Part shown: positions 17,751 to 26,226 of the stretch, piece after piece
Layout: every line of letters starts with the position of its first letter
Position numbering within the stretch: the stretch's first letter is position 1
From: DATKDP01 sp035546335
Lineage (GTDB): Bacteria; Acidobacteriota; Thermoanaerobaculia; Gp7-AA8
Direction: 5' to 3'
Length of the DNA stretch: 64,000 nucleotides
NCBI GenBank assembly: GCA_035546335.1
Contig: DATKDP010000111.1
Coordinates: forward strand, 80,625 to 144,624
Notes under the pieces: model-generated
Database searches by the model: none
What the model was told of the DNA's origin: nothing
What the model saw: the letters and a program-made list of their open reading frames with translations, nothing else
Made by a program: the position numbers and the translations under genes

Positions 17751-18944
17751 TCACAGAACGTTGTAGATCAGCTCACTCGTGCCGAAGCGAACGACGTCGT
17801 TGTCCTGGAGGAGCTTGGAGAAGATCCGGGTTCCGTTCACGAAGGTTCCGTTGCGGCTGGAGAGGTCCTCGAGGACGTAGCCTTCGGGGCCCTTGTAGAT
17901 GCGGGCATGGTGTCCCGAGATGCTGAGGTCCGACAGTTGGATCTGATTCTCTCGCAGCCTTCCGATTCGATATTCCTGGTCGGTGAGAGAAAAGGCCACC
18001 GCCGGGTCCAACTTGAGGCGAAGGCGGGCCACGGTCGTCTTGACGACATCGCGAAAGGAGAGCCTCGCCTCCGGTGAGACGATCAGATTCCGGTCGTCTT
18101 CGGAGATCACATGCACCGTGGGGTCATCGTTCGTCAGCAGCGTCGAATCCTGTCTCATCGTCGCCGACGCATCGTCCAGACTCTTCCCGCCCGTCTGGTT
18201 CGCCTGGTCGGTCTGGTCGTGATCGGACGCCCTGGTGACCGGCTCGATCAGCTTGTTCGAGTAGAGACCGTACACGAGCTTGTAGACCTGCAGGGCACTC
18301 TCGTCCGCTTCGCGCGCCAGCTGCTCGAGGTTGCGCTGACCGTTGATCAGAAACAACAGCTTCCACTCCTCGCGCGTCAACGTGATCTTTCCCTCGCTCT
18401 GCGGATTGCCTGAAACGCGGAAAACCACGCGACTATCGGGAAGAAGCTGGAGCAGGCGCTCCCATTCGTCGATGCGCCGTGCTCCCTCCATGATCAGATT
18501 CGTCAGATCGAGCGCGATGGTCACCGCGTAGGAGGGAAGATTCATGATGTCGGTGAATGAGAATCTGCCTTCCCCCCAGACGAAACAGTCGAAGATGATC
18601 TCGCACACCTGAATCTTGAGGAAATCGCGCAACTCTTCTTCGGTGATCAGCTGATGGCTGATCGCCACCTGCCCGAACTTTTCGCCGGTGCGGATCATCT
18701 GCTCCTCGAGCTCCTGCAGCTGCTCGCGAGTCAGCCGCTTTGCCCGGTAGAGCACGGCGCCGAGGCGAAGATGATCCTGATTGGCCGCGGCGAAGACGAG
18801 CTCGCCGTCATCGTAGTAAATCGTCGCTTCATGCCGCTCTTTGGTGAGCTTCAGCGTTCCGCTCTTTCTCGTCGTATTGAGAAAGGTCAGAACGTCCGGA
18901 AGTTTGAACGACTGCAGGCTGCCTTGAAGCGCCGACTCCATCAT
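17751..18944 (-). CDS. DUF4388 and FHA domain signalling protein
   Basis: A 397-residue soluble protein. About residues 1-230 are the DUF4388 (PatA-type N-terminal) region: SLQSFKLPDVLTFLNTTRKSG, then LTLTREEWKLLFLINGQRN. After a polar linker, about residues 310-396 form a forkhead-associated domain with YRIGR, the phosphothreonine-binding SGHHARI and LSSRNGTFVNG. FHA domains read phosphothreonine, so it should act downstream of a Ser/Thr kinase, for example the large kinase at 42.5 kb, though that link is inference. It sits beside three two-component genes in the same orientation. AAGGGG lies six bases before the ATG at 18944. Confidence 0.85.
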   Translation of the reverse strand: MMESALQGSLQSFKLPDVLTFLNTTRKSGTLKLTKERHEATIYYDDGELVFAAANQDHLRLGAVLYRAKRLTREQLQELEEQMIRTGEKFGQVAISHQLITEEELRDFLKIQVCEIIFDCFVWGEGRFSFTDIMNLPSYAVTIALDLTNLIMEGARRIDEWERLLQLLPDSRVVFRVSGNPQSEGKITLTREEWKLLFLINGQRNLEQLAREADESALQVYKLVYGLYSNKLIEPVTRASDHDQTDQANQTGGKSLDDASATMRQDSTLLTNDDPTVHVISEDDRNLIVSPEARLSFRDVVKTTVARLRLKLDPAVAFSLTDQEYRIGRLRENQIQLSDLSISGHHARIYKGPEGYVLEDLSSRNGTFVNGTRIFSKLLQDNDVVRFGTSELIYNVL

Positions 18945-19043
18945 CAACCCCTTCGGAAGAGCACCATTCTAGAGGAAGCCGCTGTGTGACCACAATTCTT
19001 CCATGGACAGGCAGGAAGAGGCCAGGGATGCGGTGTCTTTTCC

Positions 19044-21377
19044 TCATTGTCGCGCGACGCCGTTTTCGAGCTCGGGATGACGGAGATGTTTCAGGAGATC
19101 GCCGTCGGATGCGGCTGCCTGAGCGGGAAGAGAAAAGTGGAAGGTCGTCCCCTGCCCTTCTCGACTCTCGACCCAGATCGATCCGCCGTGGCGCTCGATG
19201 ATCTGCTTCGAGATATAGAGGCCGAGTCCGAGACCTCCGTAGTTGGTCGAGGAAACCTGTCTGCCGCGATGGAACCGTTCGAAGACCTGCCCGAGCTCGT
19301 CGGTCGGAATGCCGATGCCACGGTCGGAGATCGAAGTGACGACTCGTTCGCCCTCATCCGCGACCCGAACAAAGACTTCGCTTCCGTCGGGGGAGTATTT
19401 CACGGCATTGTCGAGCAGGTTGCCGAGAACCTGTTCGAGACGATCGCGATCACCTTCGACGAGTTTTCCGCTGCCCGGCACATCGAGGTGAAAGCGGCGA
19501 TCCCTCGATGCCGTGTGATGGTGATTCACCACGTCGCGAATGAAATGAGCCCAGTAGATCCGCTCTCGCCGGATCTCCAACCTGCCGGTCTCGATTCTCG
19601 AGACATCGAGCAGCTCGAGGATCAGGCGCGACATCCGATCGATCTGCTCGAGAGCGACTGCGAGGTACTCTTCCGATGTGGACAGATCGTTTTCGTGAAT
19701 CATCGTCTTGGCCAGCTGCGTGTATCCCTTGATCGACGTGACGGGCGTGCGTAGCTCGTGAGACGCGATCGAGAGAAACTCGTCCTTGAGCCGCGAGAGA
19801 TCTTCCACTTTCTGCCGCGCCTCGACCTGCTCGGTGTAGAGCCGGGCATTCTCGATGGCGAGGGCGGCGCGCTCGGCGAGCACTTCGGCCAGCGGAAGCT
19901 TCTCGTCGTTCATCTGTCTCACCGGATCGTTCGCCGCGATCACCAGAGCACCGATGATCTCCCGCCGCGTCCTCAACGGCAGCACGAGAAGCGAGGAGAG
20001 CTTCATCTGAACCGCATGGTAGGTCTCCGTCTCCTTTTGCGGGCCGGCAGCGAAGTTCGACGTGAGGGAGGGATAACCGCTGCTGATGACCTGGCCGATG
20101 ACTCCTTCCCCGATCACCAGAGGCTGGCGGTAGATGTAGGACCATGCGAGCCCGAGCGATGCCATGTCGCGGTGGTAGATCGCCGCCACCTGCAGCTCGG
20201 TGCTTTGCGGGACGCGCAGGATCACCGCCGTCCAGTCGCCGAGGACTTCCGCGACGCGCTCTGCGATCGCCTGCGTCACCCAGACCGGATCGACGTTGCT
20301 GGCGAAGAAGGCGCCGGCGTCCGCGAGAATCTGAGCCCGTTCCGCCTGAAGCTGCATCTCTTCCTCGAGGCGCTGCCTCTCGGTGATATCGCGGAATGTG
20401 ACGATGACGCCGGTGACCCGATCCTCTTCCTGCAGCGGAACCGCGCTCATCGACACGGTGATGCTCCTTCCTCCCGGCTGGGCGATGGCTACAGGAACTT
20501 CCTTTACGGCCCTCCCTGTACCCAGCGCTCTCGCGGCGGGAATCTCGCCGGGATTCATCGCCTGACCGCTGGGGTCGCGGAAGCCGTAGATCTCGGCCTG
20601 CTTCTCGATCGGCACGCCGACGGTCGAGTTGCCGAGAATCGCCTGAGCCGCAGGATTGATGAAGACGACGCGTCCCTCGCCGTCGACGAGCATGGTTCCA
20701 TCAGCCATTCCCGCGATCATCGCCTCGGTCCGTTTGATCTGCCTGTTGACCGACACCTTCAGGGAGCGATCGATTCGGATGACTGCAAATGCGCCCAGAA
20801 AGAGGATCGCCACGCTCGAGCCCACGAGCAGAAGCGTCAGGGCGAGACGAAGGCCGTCGAGACGCCGGAGCTGCTCGGCCTGCTTGATCCTCTCCGCCTC
20901 TGCGAAGGTTCCTGCGAAATCGTATGCCGAGCGGCGTTTGCGAGCCGCTTCGAGCATCTTGTCGATCGCTCTGGGCCCCTCCCCCGCATCCGTCATGTCG
21001 ACCTGATCATCGGAAATGGCCTTCAGCTCGAAGAAGTGCTCGCGGATGGCACGAACCAGCGCCCGGTCACGCGGCTCCTGCGCCAGAGCCTCGGCGGCGG
21101 CAGCACCCTTCTGAAAATTGCGAACCGCCTCGTCGTACTGCGCAGAGAACTCGGTCTTCTGCGTCAGCGTGTAGCCGCGGGCAGCCGCCAGCAGACCGCT
21201 GATGTCCCGGTCCATCGACATCATCATCTGCAGGAGCGGCTCGTAGACCTGTGCGGATCTCGACTGCTGTTTCTGCTCCATCTGTAGCACGAGCAGGTTC
21301 AGCGTCGCGCCGACGGTCACGAGGAGAAACAGCGCGCCGAACGCACTCCAGAGAATCCTTCCAGTGGATGCCTGCAT
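19044..21377 (-). CDS. Membrane sensor histidine kinase (CHASE3-PAS-GAF-HisKA-HATPase)
   Basis: A 777-residue sensor. A transmembrane helix (ILWSAFGALFLLVTVGATLN) leads to a periplasmic CHASE3-like four-helix segment. A second helix (LALTLLLVGSSVAILFLGAF) leads to a PAS domain (MIAGMADGTMLVDGEGRVVF) and then a GAF domain. The dimerisation/phosphoacceptor helix follows with FLSIASHELRTPVTSIKGY, where His is the phosphorylated residue. The HATPase has NLLDNAVKYSP (N box), DRGIGIP (G1) and GGLGLGLYIS (G2). It lacks its own receiver, so it likely signals to the NtrC-type regulator upstream or to another protein. The ATG at 21377 precedes the first helix directly. Confidence 0.9.
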   Translation of the reverse strand: MQASTGRILWSAFGALFLLVTVGATLNLLVLQMEQKQQSRSAQVYEPLLQMMMSMDRDISGLLAAARGYTLTQKTEFSAQYDEAVRNFQKGAAAAEALAQEPRDRALVRAIREHFFELKAISDDQVDMTDAGEGPRAIDKMLEAARKRRSAYDFAGTFAEAERIKQAEQLRRLDGLRLALTLLLVGSSVAILFLGAFAVIRIDRSLKVSVNRQIKRTEAMIAGMADGTMLVDGEGRVVFINPAAQAILGNSTVGVPIEKQAEIYGFRDPSGQAMNPGEIPAARALGTGRAVKEVPVAIAQPGGRSITVSMSAVPLQEEDRVTGVIVTFRDITERQRLEEEMQLQAERAQILADAGAFFASNVDPVWVTQAIAERVAEVLGDWTAVILRVPQSTELQVAAIYHRDMASLGLAWSYIYRQPLVIGEGVIGQVISSGYPSLTSNFAAGPQKETETYHAVQMKLSSLLVLPLRTRREIIGALVIAANDPVRQMNDEKLPLAEVLAERAALAIENARLYTEQVEARQKVEDLSRLKDEFLSIASHELRTPVTSIKGYTQLAKTMIHENDLSTSEEYLAVALEQIDRMSRLILELLDVSRIETGRLEIRRERIYWAHFIRDVVNHHHTASRDRRFHLDVPGSGKLVEGDRDRLEQVLGNLLDNAVKYSPDGSEVFVRVADEGERVVTSISDRGIGIPTDELGQVFERFHRGRQVSSTNYGGLGLGLYISKQIIERHGGSIWVESREGQGTTFHFSLPAQAAASDGDLLKHLRHPELENGVARQ

Positions 21378-21540
21378 CTTCTTCCCGCTGCGGCGGCAAT
21401 GAAGCTCCGCAACTTGCAAGAATAGGACCTTTCTCCCGCGAAAGGGAGAGCGGATCGATTAAAAGGCTGCCCGAGCGGAATCCTTCACCCTCGCCTGGCA
21501 GCTCGAGAGAGCGCCGCATTGTTCGCGGCGGCTCCCACCG

Positions 21541-21653
21541 GGAATGTCACAGCCGCGCAAGCAGCCGGGCGAAGCTATTGCGCTTCGCTCCGGTCACGCG
21601 AGCCTGTCGCCGCGGCCTGCGCGCAAATGCTTCGCCCCTACGAGAAAAATGTG
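21541..21653 (-). repeat. Palindromic repeat family B in the gap 21378-21702
   Basis: A full family B unit in reverse orientation. Reading the plus strand, it runs from ATGTCACAGCCGCGCAAGCA through CGAAGCTATTGCGC to GCGCAAATGCTTCGCCCCTAC. Its arms match those at 13915-14010 and 48305-48390, while the interior differs. The rest of the 325-bp gap between the response regulator and histidine kinase genes holds no gene that I can see, so the two may be separate transcripts. Confidence 0.8.
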
Positions 21654-21702
21654 ACGGTCGCGGGAGACCAGGTATCGGGCTACACGCTCGCTCTCCCCAG
21701 CA

Positions 21703-23076
21703 TCACTTCGGCTCCCGCCCGGGCGTCTCGGCTGGCTTCGCATCGACCTGTTTCAGCCGCGCGTAGATCGTCGATGGACTCACCTCGAGCAGGCGTGCCG
21801 CAGCCCGTATGTTTCCGTCGACTGCGCCGACCGCCAGGCGGACGTAGTCGGACACGACGGAATCGAGAGGTCTGATGTCGAGCGCGGAGGCGATGGACGA
21901 GTCGCGAGCGTCCGGCTCGGTATCCAGCAGGAGATCTTCGACGCGGAGCTCGCGGCCCCTGGTGATGATCAGGGCGCGTTCGAGCACGTTGCGCAGCTCT
22001 CGCACGTTGCCCGGCCAGGAGTACGCCATGAGCTTCCTGAGTGCCCTCGCTGAGACACCGGCGGGGCGAACCCCGAGGTCCGAGCCGAGATCGGCGAGAA
22101 GACGCTCGACGAGCAGCGGAAGATCCTCGATGCGCTCGCGGAGAGAGGGAATTCGGATCGTGACGACGTTCAATCGATAGTAGAGATCCTTGCGGAATCG
22201 ACCCTCCGAGACTTCCGCCGGCAGATTGCGGTTCGTCGCGGCGACGAGCCTGGCGTCGACGGAGATGTCGCGGATTCCCCCGACACGGCGGAAGCGCTTG
22301 TCCTCGATGGCCTTGAGCAGTTTGGCCTGGATCTGCGGTTCGAGCTCCGCGATCTCATCGAGGAAGATCGTGCCGCCCGCGGCGATCTCGAACAGCCCCT
22401 GCTTCGTGGTTCGTGCATCGGTGAATGCGCCTCGCTCGTGCCCGAAAAGCTCGGACTCGAGCAGCTCGCGTGAAAGGCCCGCGCAGTTCAAATCGACGAA
22501 CGGTGCGGAGCCTCGCGAAGAGTGCTGGTGAATCAGCCGTGCAACCATCCCTTTTCCAGAGCCCGATTCGCCGAGAAGCAGCACGGGGGATCGGGCGGGC
22601 GCAACCTGGTCGATCAGCATGCTCAACTCCACGGCCGCTTTCGATGTGCCGACGAACAGTGGCGCCGTGTTACGTGGCGATCGTTTCAGTGCAGTGAGTT
22701 GACGACGTGTCGCAATCAGCCTCGAGACATTCTCGAGGACGAGCTCCAGATTGTCGAAATCGCACGGTTTGGCCACGAACGTCTCAGCCCCCAGCTTCAT
22801 CGCCTTCACCGCGACATCGATCGTACCGACGCCCGACATCATCACCACGGGCGTCTCCTCCGAGCATGATTTGATCTGATCGAGAATGTCGATCCCCGAC
22901 ATGTCCGGCAGCATCACATCGAGAAGGATCACGTCGGGAGAAAGCTGGTCGAACGCGCGAAGTGCTTCGCGACCACTCGTCGCCGTGCTGACCTCCCATC
23001 CGGCGTGGGCGAGAAGTGCCGCAAAGCCGGCCAGAACGTCGGCGTCATCGTCCACGACCAGGATTCTCTTCTCCAC
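21703..23076 (-). CDS. NtrC-family sigma-54-dependent response regulator
   Basis: A 457-residue regulator in three parts. The receiver has ILVVDDDADV, the phosphorylation Asp in VILLDVMLPDMSG, and Lys in FVAKPCD. The AAA+ sigma-54 interaction domain has Walker A GESGSGKGM, the sigma-54 contact loop as GAFTDA (a known variant of GAFTGA), and Walker B GGTIFLDEIAEL. The C-terminal Fis-type helix-turn-helix has NIRAAARLLEVSPSTIYARL. It should activate sigma-54 promoters after phosphorylation. It lies between two histidine kinases on the same strand. The start is GTG at 23076 with AGGAG upstream. Confidence 0.92.
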   Translation of the reverse strand: MEKRILVVDDDADVLAGFAALLAHAGWEVSTATSGREALRAFDQLSPDVILLDVMLPDMSGIDILDQIKSCSEETPVVMMSGVGTIDVAVKAMKLGAETFVAKPCDFDNLELVLENVSRLIATRRQLTALKRSPRNTAPLFVGTSKAAVELSMLIDQVAPARSPVLLLGESGSGKGMVARLIHQHSSRGSAPFVDLNCAGLSRELLESELFGHERGAFTDARTTKQGLFEIAAGGTIFLDEIAELEPQIQAKLLKAIEDKRFRRVGGIRDISVDARLVAATNRNLPAEVSEGRFRKDLYYRLNVVTIRIPSLRERIEDLPLLVERLLADLGSDLGVRPAGVSARALRKLMAYSWPGNVRELRNVLERALIITRGRELRVEDLLLDTEPDARDSSIASALDIRPLDSVVSDYVRLAVGAVDGNIRAAARLLEVSPSTIYARLKQVDAKPAETPGREPK

Positions 23077-23144
23077 CGGCTGGCTCCTGACGAGGCGACT
23101 GTATCAAATTCCACGTCTGCAGGACCGATTGAAAGGGTGACCAG

Positions 23145-23441
23145 ATGAAGCAGGAGAGTCAGACGTCGATCCCGCCGGCCGCGGCGAGGGCCCGCACCTT
23201 CCTCGGGATGGCCGATCCGCCTCTCGGATGCTTCATCCGCGCCACGACCCCATCCGCGGTTCTCGCGGCGCTCGATCGTCTTGCCTCAGAGTCGCCCGCA
23301 CCTCCCGTGGTTTTCCTCGACGAGATGATTCCGCACTTCGAGGTCTTTTTCCGCCGCGCCCGACTCCTGCTCCCCACAAGCCGACTGCTCGTTCTCCCTC
23401 GGCCCCCCCTGCGTGGACTCAAGACGTGGCCCGTGCCGTGA
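23145..23441 (+). CDS. Hypothetical protein
   Basis: A 98-residue reading frame divergent from the response regulator and 68 bp from it. It begins MKQESQTSIPPAAARARTFL and ends in Arg/Pro-rich sequence that touches repeat family A. GGTGA lies five bases before the ATG. The middle (VVFLDEMIPHFEVFFRRARLL) reads like a helix. I recognise no family; it may be spurious or a gene cut short by the repeat. Confidence 0.3.
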   Translation: MKQESQTSIPPAAARARTFLGMADPPLGCFIRATTPSAVLAALDRLASESPAPPVVFLDEMIPHFEVFFRRARLLLPTSRLLVLPRPPLRGLKTWPVP

Positions 23442-23444
23442 CAA

Positions 23445-23648
23445 GGGAGAGCGGGCGACCCGCGCCCGCCCCTTTCCTGTTGCATGCAGTTTGTGAAAAA
23501 TGGCGCGCTCTCCTCCGGTAGGGGCTGCGGCGTCAAAGCAGGGGTTGTGTCTGATTCGTCGCAAGCACCCGGACGAAGCTATTGCGCTGCGTTGCGGCGT
23601 CGCAAGTCCCCTGCTCTGTCCCTCGCGCAAATGCTTCGTCCCTACGAG
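23445..23648. repeat. Adjacent copies of repeat families A and B
   Basis: 23445-23480 is a family A unit with one change in the loop (ACCCG instead of TCCCG). 23561-23648 is a reverse-orientation family B unit: GCAAGCACCCGGACGAAGCT, then the left stem, a variable middle, and GCGCAAATGCTTCGTCCCTAC. After these, 23680-23725 is a short CGAGCCTCGAGC-type simple repeat. The region fills the gap before the convergent hybrid kinase and contains no gene. Confidence 0.8.
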
Positions 23649-23730
23649 AGGCGCGGCAGCGTTTGCGGGGCACGTGCCTCCTCGAGCCTCGAGCCTCGAG
23701 CCTCGAGCCCCGAGCCTCGAGCCCGCCACC

Positions 23731-25989
23731 TCACCGAATCGCTGCAAGCTCTTCGAGGAGATCCTCGAAGCTGTAAGGTTTCTGGCAGAATCGGGTGAAG
23801 GGATCGGTGAGAAGAGCGTCGGCCTGCTCCCGGCTGCCATATCCGGAGGAGATCAGAATCCTCGTCGTCCCGAGCCGTTCGCGGATCCGAGCGTGAACCT
23901 CCTCTCCCGGCATCTCCGGGAGGCCGAGATCGAGGATGACGACGTCCGGAATGTATCCGCTGTCGATCAGACGCAGTGCCGTCGATCCGCGAGTCACCGC
24001 CGTCACGTCGGCTCCCTCGCGCTTGAACAGCGCCTCGAGGCCCTCTGAAACCTCGAGGTCGTCGTCGATGATCAGAATTCGTGCCGACCGAAGGCTGAAA
24101 GAACCAGTCCGATCGCCAGCTTGCTCCTGCTCCATCCCGAAAACCTTTGGCAGGGCGATGTAGAACGTCGTGCCGGCTCCCGGATCGGAGATCGCGACGA
24201 TCCTTCCCATGTGCTCCTGAACGATGCGATGAGCGACGGCGAGCCCCAGGCCCGACCCCTTCCCTATGTCCTTGGTCGTGAAGAATGGGTCGAAAATCTT
24301 TCCGAGGATCTCCTTGGGAATGCCGACGCCGGTATCCCGGACCACGACGAACACATAGGCTCCCCCCGTCAGAGCCCAGCGCTGTTCCTCCGACGGTGTG
24401 GGCTCGCGGATCTCGAGCGTGAGCGTCCCTCCGTGCGGCATCGCCTCGCGAGCGTTGAGGGCGAGGTTGAGGAACACCTGGCCGATCTGAGCGGGATCGG
24501 CTTCGACCTCGACCGGCGAGTCGTCGCCGAAGAGCTCGATCGCAATCTCGGGGGGAATCGCCGGCCGGATCATCTTGAGGTGTTGCTGCAGAATCCCGGC
24601 GAGACGAATCCTCCTCGACTGGGGGCGCTTCGGCTGGGCGAAGTCGAGAAGCTGGCGGGTGACATCCTTGGCGCGATGGACTGCACGCCGGACATTGTCG
24701 GTCGCCTTCTGAATCATTTCGTCGTCGGGATATTTGCGGCGGAGAAGGTCAGCCCAGGGGAGTGCGGCCATCAGGGTGTTGTTGAAGTCGTGGGCGATGC
24801 CGGAAGCCATCAATCCGAGCGACTGGATCTTCTGAGCCTGCAGGAGACTTCGTTCCAGCTCGGCCGTACGAATCTCGGCGCGCAGATCGTGCATGGTGAC
24901 CATCGAAACGGGCTGGCCTTCGGACGTCAGGCGCGCGGCTTTGATCAGGACCTGGATGACCGGCCCTTCGCGCGTCGCAATCCGAAGCGTCGTCTCGGAG
25001 TCGATCAGAGCAGGCCACCGCTCCTCGGGAACGGGCTCGTCGGTCTCGTCGCGAAGGAGCGTCATCCAGCTCGGGAGTCGCTGCAGTTCCGAGAGCTGCC
25101 AGCCGGTCATGGCTTCGAAGGCGGGATTCGCGTCGACCACGCGTCCCTCGTCATCGAAGATCAGGATGGCCTCGAACGCGCGGAGGAACATCTGCTTGTA
25201 GCGGATCTCGGCCGACTTCTCGGCTGTCAGATCGCGCACGTACGAGACGAAGACGTCGCCTCCTGCCAGATTCGAAAGTGTCGTTCGCATCTGGAGGTAG
25301 AGCCGTTGACCGTCGCTGCGGAGCATCGTGGTCTCGTATTCGACGTGCTCTCCTTCGGGGAGGCTCGCATGATCGCGAATGATCTGTTCGATGCGATCCC
25401 GCTCCTGCTTGTCGCGCAGGTCGAGCGACCGCATTCGGATCAGCTCTTCATGCTTTCGGCCGATCAGGCGCTCGAACGCAGGATTGCAGTCGACGATCGC
25501 CGTTGTGACCGGCTCGACGATGACGATCGGTTCGAGCGTCTGATCGAACAGCTCGCGGTACATCCTCCTGGCCCCGTCCGCCTCCTTGCGAAGACGGAAA
25601 AGAGCGAGGGCCGAGGAGAGGATGGAGGGCAGCTCGAGGATCGTCTCGTCCGACTTCAGATGGAATGACGCGACGGGATGAGACAGTGCCTCGATGGCGT
25701 CGCGGACGTCCGCTTTCCCCGTGATCACCACGGTCGCGATCTCGATCCCTTCGGCGAGCATCATGGCGAGCAGGTCCCCACCGCCGGCACTCGGGGCGAG
25801 ATCGAGAATGAGAAGGTCGAACTCCTTGTTGCGGAGTTTCTCGAGAGCGGTCGATCCGTCATCGAGATCGATCTCGAGCCCGCTCGGAACGAGTCGTTGA
25901 CGGTAGATCCCGGCAAGCTCACGATCCTCCTCGACGATGAGGAGGCGACGACCCGAAAGGTCGGAGCCGGAAAGGGTCGAAACAGTCAT
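23731..25989 (-). CDS. Soluble hybrid histidine kinase (REC-PAS-PAS-HisKA-HATPase-REC)
   Basis: A 752-residue kinase without membrane segments. It has an N-terminal receiver (RLLIVEEDRELAG, phosphoacceptor in LLILDLAPSAGGG) and a PAS domain (TAIVDCNPAFERLIGRKHEE). A second PAS domain follows (RVVDANPAFEAMTGWQLSEL). The histidine box GIAHDFNNTLMAAL is of the type seen in nitrogen-regulation-like kinases. The HATPase has NLALNAREAMPHGG, DTGVGIP and GKGSGLGLAVAH. The C-terminal receiver has ILIIDDDLEV and VVILDLGLPEMPG. With two receivers it probably works in a branched phosphorelay with the neighbouring kinase and NtrC-type regulator, but partner specificity cannot be read from sequence. The start at 25989 is chosen over an in-frame TTG at 26001. 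Confidence 0.9.
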   Translation of the reverse strand: MTVSTLSGSDLSGRRLLIVEEDRELAGIYRQRLVPSGLEIDLDDGSTALEKLRNKEFDLLILDLAPSAGGGDLLAMMLAEGIEIATVVITGKADVRDAIEALSHPVASFHLKSDETILELPSILSSALALFRLRKEADGARRMYRELFDQTLEPIVIVEPVTTAIVDCNPAFERLIGRKHEELIRMRSLDLRDKQERDRIEQIIRDHASLPEGEHVEYETTMLRSDGQRLYLQMRTTLSNLAGGDVFVSYVRDLTAEKSAEIRYKQMFLRAFEAILIFDDEGRVVDANPAFEAMTGWQLSELQRLPSWMTLLRDETDEPVPEERWPALIDSETTLRIATREGPVIQVLIKAARLTSEGQPVSMVTMHDLRAEIRTAELERSLLQAQKIQSLGLMASGIAHDFNNTLMAALPWADLLRRKYPDDEMIQKATDNVRRAVHRAKDVTRQLLDFAQPKRPQSRRIRLAGILQQHLKMIRPAIPPEIAIELFGDDSPVEVEADPAQIGQVFLNLALNAREAMPHGGTLTLEIREPTPSEEQRWALTGGAYVFVVVRDTGVGIPKEILGKIFDPFFTTKDIGKGSGLGLAVAHRIVQEHMGRIVAISDPGAGTTFYIALPKVFGMEQEQAGDRTGSFSLRSARILIIDDDLEVSEGLEALFKREGADVTAVTRGSTALRLIDSGYIPDVVILDLGLPEMPGEEVHARIRERLGTTRILISSGYGSREQADALLTDPFTRFCQKPYSFEDLLEELAAIR

Positions 25990-26093
25990 TTCAGTTCTCA
26001 AAGCAAGTCCTTCGGTGATGTGGTTTTGATACAGTCCTCGCGGTTCGGGTCATCGGACGGCTGTGATACGATGACAACTCTTGTGGTGGATCT

Positions 26094-26170
26094 CGGGCAG
26101 TAGCGCAGCCTGGTAGCGTACCTGAATGGGGTTCAGGTGGTCGCGGGTTCAAATCCCGCCTGCCCGACCA
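26094..26170 (+). tRNA. tRNA-Pro (anticodon GGG)
   Basis: A complete 77-nt cloverleaf. The acceptor stem is CGGGCAG paired with CTGCCCG at 26160-26166. The D arm contains the GCCTGGTAGC loop. The anticodon stem CCTGA/TCAGG encloses a seven-base loop with GGG at 26128-26130. The T arm is GCGGG-TTCAAAT-CCCGC, and the CCA end is encoded at 26168-26170. A -10-like TACGAT lies 22 bp upstream at 26067-26072. Confidence 0.97.
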
Positions 26171-26184
26171 TCTCTTCTATTGTG

Positions 26185-26212
26185 AAAAAGGCGGCCGGCC
26201 AAACCGCTTTTT
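26185..26212. terminator. Bidirectional hairpin terminator after tRNA-Pro
   Basis: A five-A run, a bulged G, GCGG, a nine-base loop, CCGC and a five-T run form a hairpin with A/T flanks. It begins 15 bp after the tRNA and ends 15 bp before the stop of the convergent propeller/TIG gene. It could stop both transcripts. Confidence 0.6.
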
Positions 26213-26226
26213 GCAATTTCGACGCC

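Noticed and set aside
19758..21287. A 509-codon open frame on the plus strand opposite the histidine kinase
   Set aside because: It is the antisense shadow of a GC-rich gene whose minus-strand product has every kinase motif; the plus-strand product is Arg/Asp/His-rich with no domain.
22425..22450. GAFTDA instead of GAFTGA in the NtrC-type regulator as a sign of lost sigma-54 contact
   Set aside because: This variant occurs in many functional family members, so it is not evidence of inactivity.
24121..25668. A 515-codon open frame on the plus strand opposite the hybrid kinase
   Set aside because: Same reason: the minus strand encodes clear receiver, PAS and ATPase motifs and the plus-strand product has none.
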